The notes under the pieces were generated by a model. That model had not been told where the DNA came from and searched no databases. It saw only the letters and a list, made by a program, of their open reading frames with translations. The translations under genes were made by a program, and so were the position numbers. From the NCBI GenBank assembly GCA_943370595.1, contig CALRRO020000012.1, forward strand, positions 132,756 to 196,755: a stretch of 64,000 bases of DNA, written 5' to 3'. The DNA comes from Piscinibacter sp943370595 (GTDB lineage Bacteria; Pseudomonadota; Gammaproteobacteria; Burkholderiales; Burkholderiaceae_C). Below are positions 60,273 through 64,000 of this stretch, one piece after another. Numbering within the stretch: the first letter of the stretch is position 1; each line of letters opens with the position of its first letter.

Positions 60273-60744
60273 ACCCGCCTTGCTGCGCTGGCTGCTCGCG
60301 CTGGCGCTCGCGCTGCCTTTCGCTGCCGCCGCCAAGGAGGCCGCGCCTGCCTCCGACGACCCGGTGCTCGAGGCCCGCGTGATGCGCATCTCGGCCGAAC
60401 TGCGCTGCCTGGTCTGCCAGAACCAGACCATCGCCGACTCGCACGCCGACCTGGCGCAGGACCTGCGCGGCCAGGTGCGCGAGATGCTGAAGAAGGGCCA
60501 GAGCGAGGCGCAGATCATCGACTACATGACGCAGCGCTACGGCGACTTCGTGCTCTACCGGCCGCCGGTGAAGTCGACCACCGCGCTGCTGTGGTACGGG
60601 CCAGCGCTGCTGATGCTCGGCGGGCTGGTGGTGCTGGGGCTGGTGCTGCGCCGGCGCAGCCAGTTGCCGGACGACCAGTTCGAGCCGGACGAGAACGAAG
60701 CCGACGATCCGCGCGCCAAGCCGGCGCCCACGCTCAAGGCCTGA
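60265..60744 (+). CDS. ccmH: cytochrome c maturation protein CcmH
   Basis: 159 residues. Signal peptide (LLRWLLALALALPFAAAA), the redox motif RCLVCQNQTIADSHADLA (LRCxxC), a three-helix bundle and one C-terminal helix (about 108-128). Single-domain CycL type; the C-terminal tetratricopeptide (CcmI) part found fused in enterobacteria is absent and no ccmI follows. It overlaps ccmG by 8 nt and ends one base from the stop of the convergent tldE. Confidence 0.94.
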   Translation: MSRPALLRWLLALALALPFAAAAKEAAPASDDPVLEARVMRISAELRCLVCQNQTIADSHADLAQDLRGQVREMLKKGQSEAQIIDYMTQRYGDFVLYRPPVKSTTALLWYGPALLMLGGLVVLGLVLRRRSQLPDDQFEPDENEADDPRAKPAPTLKA

Positions 60745-60745
60745 G

Positions 60746-62092
60746 CTACAGCGTCAGCTTCCAGCCCTCGACCAGCGCGCCGGGCGTGCTCAGCGAGCCG
60801 AGCTGGCGCTCCAGGTAGGTGCTGCTCTCGGCGATCAGTTCGGCGCGGTCGCCCAGGCCGACCAGCCCCTCGCCGAACATGCGCAGGAACGAGTCGTCGA
60901 AGCGCATCACACCGATCGGCTCGACCGGCTCGCCGTTCTCCACCCACAGGCAGGCGAATCGTGTCAGGCCGGTCAACCGGCAGGCCTGGCGGTCGGAGTA
61001 GTTCAGGTACCAGAGGTTGCTCACCCACAGGCCGGTGCCGAGTTCGGCCATCGCGCGGGCGTCCGGCAGCGCCCCGGGCTGCAGCGACAAGGCCTCCGGC
61101 GTCTCGGCGGCATTCGCGCCGTTGGCCGCCACACCGTACTCACGCGCCGAGCGGGCGTTGGCCAGCGTGTCGGTGGCCAGCCCGCGTTCGATCAGGCTCA
61201 CCCGCCCGGGCCGGCCGAAACCCTCGGCGGTGAAGGCCGGCGCGGTGCCGAGCGCCGGGTCCTCGAACAGATTCATCTGCGGATGAAACACCGCGTCGCG
61301 GTGCGCCAGGCGCATCAGGCTGGAGGTTCCGGTGCGCCGCGCCTTCTGTCCGAAGCCGCTCCAGCCCAGCACACCGAGCAGTTCGGCCATCGCCGCCGGC
61401 GTGAACCAGCTGCGGTAGGCGCCGGGTTTCAGCACCCGCGGTGGGCGGGCCAGCAGCGCGAGCCGGGCCGCGCCGTCGGCGACGTGCCGGGCGAAGGCCT
61501 CGTCGCTCCAGTGTGTTCCCGCGTAGGCCGTCTTCACCGCCTTGTCGGCCGCGTGGTAGAGGCACCAGTCGAAGTGGAAGGTCTCGACGTGGTGCCAGTG
61601 CCGCGTGCCGGTGCTGTCGGCGAAGGCGCGCACCACTGGGCCGCCGGCATGGAAGCCGACGAAGTCCAGCCCGCCCGCAGCCTCGGTGACGCAGCGCACC
61701 AGGTGATCGGGCGAAGGCAGGCTGCCGATCTCGTGGCGCTCGCTGTGCACCGGCGCCTCGGGCAGCAGCAGCCAGGGGTCATCGGGCAGGTCGGGCAGCA
61801 GTGCGCGCAAGGCATCGAGCTCGACGCGCAGGGCGACCACGTCGGCATCGAGTCGCCCGGCCAGCGTGCAGCGCCCTTCGGCGCGCCGCTGCCCCTGGGT
61901 CAGCGCGACAGTGGCAACCGCCTGCTCGACGTGCGTCGCCTGGCGCACCGCGGCACGGTTGAAGCGGATGAAGTCCGAGCACTCCGACTTCAGCAGCAGC
62001 GAACTGCGTTCGCCCGGCCGGGCCGCATCGCACACGGCCTGCGCGAGTGCATCGAAGTAGCTGCGCGAGACGACGCCCGCGGCCGCGCTCAC
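60746..62092 (-). CDS. TldD/PmbA-family protein, TldE-like partner
   Basis: 448 residues from GTG 62092, which overlaps the stop of the preceding tldD-like gene (GTGA). It has the TldD/PmbA fold (e.g. TGTSSLMRLAHRD, RVSLIERGLATDTL, GTGLWVSNLWYLNYS) but no HExxxH zinc motif, as expected for the E subunit of the heterodimeric TldD/TldE peptidase. TldD/E systems process microcins and other peptides or degrade unfolded ones. A longer frame extends upstream but belongs to a shadow of the tldD gene. Confidence 0.88.
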   Translation of the reverse strand: MSAAAGVVSRSYFDALAQAVCDAARPGERSSLLLKSECSDFIRFNRAAVRQATHVEQAVATVALTQGQRRAEGRCTLAGRLDADVVALRVELDALRALLPDLPDDPWLLLPEAPVHSERHEIGSLPSPDHLVRCVTEAAGGLDFVGFHAGGPVVRAFADSTGTRHWHHVETFHFDWCLYHAADKAVKTAYAGTHWSDEAFARHVADGAARLALLARPPRVLKPGAYRSWFTPAAMAELLGVLGWSGFGQKARRTGTSSLMRLAHRDAVFHPQMNLFEDPALGTAPAFTAEGFGRPGRVSLIERGLATDTLANARSAREYGVAANGANAAETPEALSLQPGALPDARAMAELGTGLWVSNLWYLNYSDRQACRLTGLTRFACLWVENGEPVEPIGVMRFDDSFLRMFGEGLVGLGDRAELIAESSTYLERQLGSLSTPGALVEGWKLTL

Positions 62093-63546
62093 GATGCCGC
62101 TCCGACCACGGCGACGCCGTTGAAGCGACAAGCCGGCGAGGCATGGCCGACGCGCGCCATCTGCGAAGGTTCGCCCTTGCCGCAGAACGGCGTGCCCATC
62201 ACCTCGAAGGTGTCGGCGTTGCCGACCATCGCCAGCGAGCGCCAGAAGGTGGCGCTGATGCCGCGGTAGCCCGGGTCGCGCACCACCTCGGCGAGGCGGC
62301 CACGGCGGATCATGCGGCCCCACTCGCAGCCGAACTGGAACTTGTTGCGCGAGTCGTCGATGCTCCACGAGACGTTGGTGCGCATCATCACGCCGAGCTC
62401 GATGCCGGCGATCATCTCGTCCAGCGTCGACGCCCCCGGCTCGATGTTGAGGTTGCTCATGCGGTCGATCGGTGCGCGGTTCCAGCCGCTGGCACGCGCG
62501 GTGGCCACGCCTTCCAGGTCGGGCCGCTGCGCACGGGCGCGGGCCAGCGACACGGCGCCACCCAGCGGCCGCTTCAGGATGCCGTTCTCGATCAGGTGGC
62601 GGCGCCGCGCCGGCTCGCCTTCGTCGTCGAAGCCGAAGCTGGCGATCTGCTCGGGGCGCGTCGGGTCGTAGGTGACGTTCAGCAACTCGCTGCCGTAGGC
62701 GTAGTGGCCGAACATGTCGAGCGTGACGAAGCTGGTGCCGGCGAAGTTGCGCTCGTCGCCGAGGATGCGGTCGAGCTCGAGCGGATGGCCGATCGACTCG
62801 TGGATCTGCAGCATCATCTGGTCCGGCATCAGCAGCACGTCCATGGTCCCGCCAGGGCAGGGCGGGGCCATCGCGAGCTCGATCGCCTCGGCCGCGACAC
62901 GAGCCCCCTCGCCAGAGAAGCGTGCCCGCTCCAGCACCTCCAGGCCGCCCTGCTGGCACCAGCCGTTGTACTGACCCGCCGACGAGCGCGTCTGCGTCAC
63001 ACCGGCCACGTGCGCAGTGGCCTGCACGTGCGGCATGGTCTGGCTCCAGTGCTGCTCGCTGCGGCCGCCTTCGCTGGTCAGCAGCAGTTGCGAGACCTCG
63101 GTCGAGAACAGGTTGGCCGACCAGTCGACGATGCGCGAATCGGGGTGCGCGGCGGCGCAGACCTCGGCCAGCAGCTGCGCACGTTCACGCAGGCTGGTCG
63201 AGCTCACCGGCCGCTGCACGATGCCGTCGTAGCGGCCGCGCGCTGCCGCAGCCGGCAGTTCAGCCGGATCGAAGACCATGCGCGAGGCGACGGCCCGCGC
63301 CATGCGCCGGGCGCGGGCAAATGCATCGGCGATGCCTGCCTCGCTGAGATCGCCGGTCGCCGCATGCCCGAGCCCGCCCTCGGCGGCCACGCTGACCATC
63401 ACACCGGCATCCCGCAGCCGCTGCGGCGCCTCGGCCACGTCCTGTCGTACGCCGAGTGTCTCGGAGACCTCTTCAACCGCACGAAGCGTCCAGCGCACGT
63501 CCGTCGGGGCAACGCGATGCGTCAGGATGTCGAGGCGGTCGAGCAT
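62089..63546 (-). CDS. TldD/PmbA-family zinc metallopeptidase
   Basis: 485 residues. The zinc motif HExxxH is in MLQIHESIGHPLELDRILG, with the usual downstream cysteine in MGTPFCGKGEPSQMARVGH. It is the catalytic subunit partner of the following gene. The pair is distinct from classical tldD/pmbA and more like the two-gene TldD/E modules widespread in bacteria. No peptide precursor is adjacent; the double-glycine peptide at 6.9 kb is about 55 kb away. The start at 63546 gives MLDRLDILTHRV. Confidence 0.9.
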   Translation of the reverse strand: MLDRLDILTHRVAPTDVRWTLRAVEEVSETLGVRQDVAEAPQRLRDAGVMVSVAAEGGLGHAATGDLSEAGIADAFARARRMARAVASRMVFDPAELPAAAARGRYDGIVQRPVSSTSLRERAQLLAEVCAAAHPDSRIVDWSANLFSTEVSQLLLTSEGGRSEQHWSQTMPHVQATAHVAGVTQTRSSAGQYNGWCQQGGLEVLERARFSGEGARVAAEAIELAMAPPCPGGTMDVLLMPDQMMLQIHESIGHPLELDRILGDERNFAGTSFVTLDMFGHYAYGSELLNVTYDPTRPEQIASFGFDDEGEPARRRHLIENGILKRPLGGAVSLARARAQRPDLEGVATARASGWNRAPIDRMSNLNIEPGASTLDEMIAGIELGVMMRTNVSWSIDDSRNKFQFGCEWGRMIRRGRLAEVVRDPGYRGISATFWRSLAMVGNADTFEVMGTPFCGKGEPSQMARVGHASPACRFNGVAVVGAAS

Positions 63547-64000
63547 GGCGGCGCGGTACTGCTACTGGTATGCCGCAGTGTAAGCGCCACCCGGGCGTGC
63601 GCTAGCCATGCCTGTTGTGGCGAAGCACGTGGATCGGTCTTCGGAATCCGGCCCTTGGCTGAGTTTCTCCGCTTGGCTTTGCTGATGGAGGTTGGCGAGG
63701 CAAAGGCGCGCGCGGGCAGGCTGGCGCGCGCCGCTTCGGCGGTCGGCCCGCGGGGCCGACTGCCTTGCGCTGCTCGAGCTCGCGGCAGGCCGCCCAACTC
63801 GCTTCGCTCACTGCGTTCGCTGCGCTCAGACAGCCGGCGGCAAGTCAGTTCACGAAGCGCGCTTTCGCGCGCCGCCCCCTGACGCTGCGCTTCTCGTCAC
63901 CGCCCAAATCGCCCCCAGCGGGCAGCGGCTGCCGCGAAGTCCACCACTGGAGTCCTTCGACCGGCATGCCACCGCGGGTTCAGCAAAGGTGCGTGCGGGC
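63547..64000. other. non-coding end region with repeat-like tract
   Basis: No convincing gene. Within 63785-63890 the sequence has short imperfect iterations around CTCGCTTCGCTCACTGCGTTCGCTGCGCTC-type units (shown here as CGCTTCGCTCACTGCG and TTCGCTGCGCTC), and a GCGCGCTTTCGCGCGC palindrome. This resembles dispersed intergenic repeats of Burkholderiales from memory. Short frames over it are low-complexity Arg/Ser/Ala and were not called. Confidence 0.45.

Overview
The window is high-GC DNA with very dense coding, and every recognisable protein has a betaproteobacterial, Burkholderiales-like cast. Supporting signs are the single 14-gene nuo operon with a histidine-rich NuoL loop, an intracellular polyhydroxyalkanoate depolymerase, a System I cytochrome c maturation operon, and a dispersed GC-rich intergenic repeat. 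A Rubrivivax/Leptothrix/Methylibium-type organism is my inference; no rRNA or other species marker is present. No transposase, phage gene or CRISPR array was seen.

Layout. (1) 1-0.9 kb: the 3' end of hscA and fdx, the tail of an Isc Fe-S assembly operon. (2) 1.0-5.4 kb, minus strand: a nitrate ABC transporter (nrtA-nrtB-ATPase) preceded by an ANTAR regulator (nasT) and a small winged-helix protein. The leader of nrtA contains a sigma-54 promoter, two tandem hexaloop hairpins of the ANTAR-binding type and an intrinsic terminator, a nearly textbook nitrate-responsive attenuator. (3) 5.5-10.5 kb: the most unusual locus. A LuxR-type regulator without luxI is followed by a 54-residue double-glycine peptide precursor with a predicted product of only 8 residues, an HlyD-type adaptor and a C39-peptidase ABC exporter. 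Lux-box-like sites sit upstream of both luxR and the peptide gene, suggesting a peptide signal or microcin under acyl-homoserine-lactone control. (4) 10.5-19.0 kb: tsaD, an orphan periplasmic binding protein coupled to an aminotransferase, rpsO-pnp with structured leaders, a quinone oxidoreductase, tpiA and secG. (5) 19.2-33.8 kb: tRNA-Leu(GAG) directly followed by nuoA-nuoN, encoding complex I. (6) 33.8-43.3 kb: housekeeping genes on both strands (Nudix, DUF1178, FAD-linked dehydrogenase, DUF2069, YihY, a PAS-GGDEF cyclase, DUF962, hydrolase, metY, CBS protein, aroC). (7) 43.4-54.9 kb: two chemoreceptors with sigma-28-like promoters flanking an RND efflux pair, a PHA depolymerase, a glutathione transferase and a cupin. 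(8) 55.0-60.7 kb: ccmABCDEFGH, a tightly overlapping cytochrome c maturation operon. (9) 60.7-63.5 kb, minus strand: a TldD/TldE peptidase pair. The last 450 bp contain no convincing gene.

The genes fit a respiratory, motile, nitrate-assimilating and PHA-storing bacterium: complex I and cytochrome c maturation serve electron transport, Nrt/NasT serves nitrogen acquisition, and the chemoreceptors and cyclase serve behaviour. Several genes (tsaD, the DUF1178 gene, yihY, aroC) have a -10-like hexamer only 6-7 nt before the ATG and are probably translated from leaderless mRNAs. Very long open frames antisense to pnp, nuoG and others are by-products of GC-rich codon usage and were left out.
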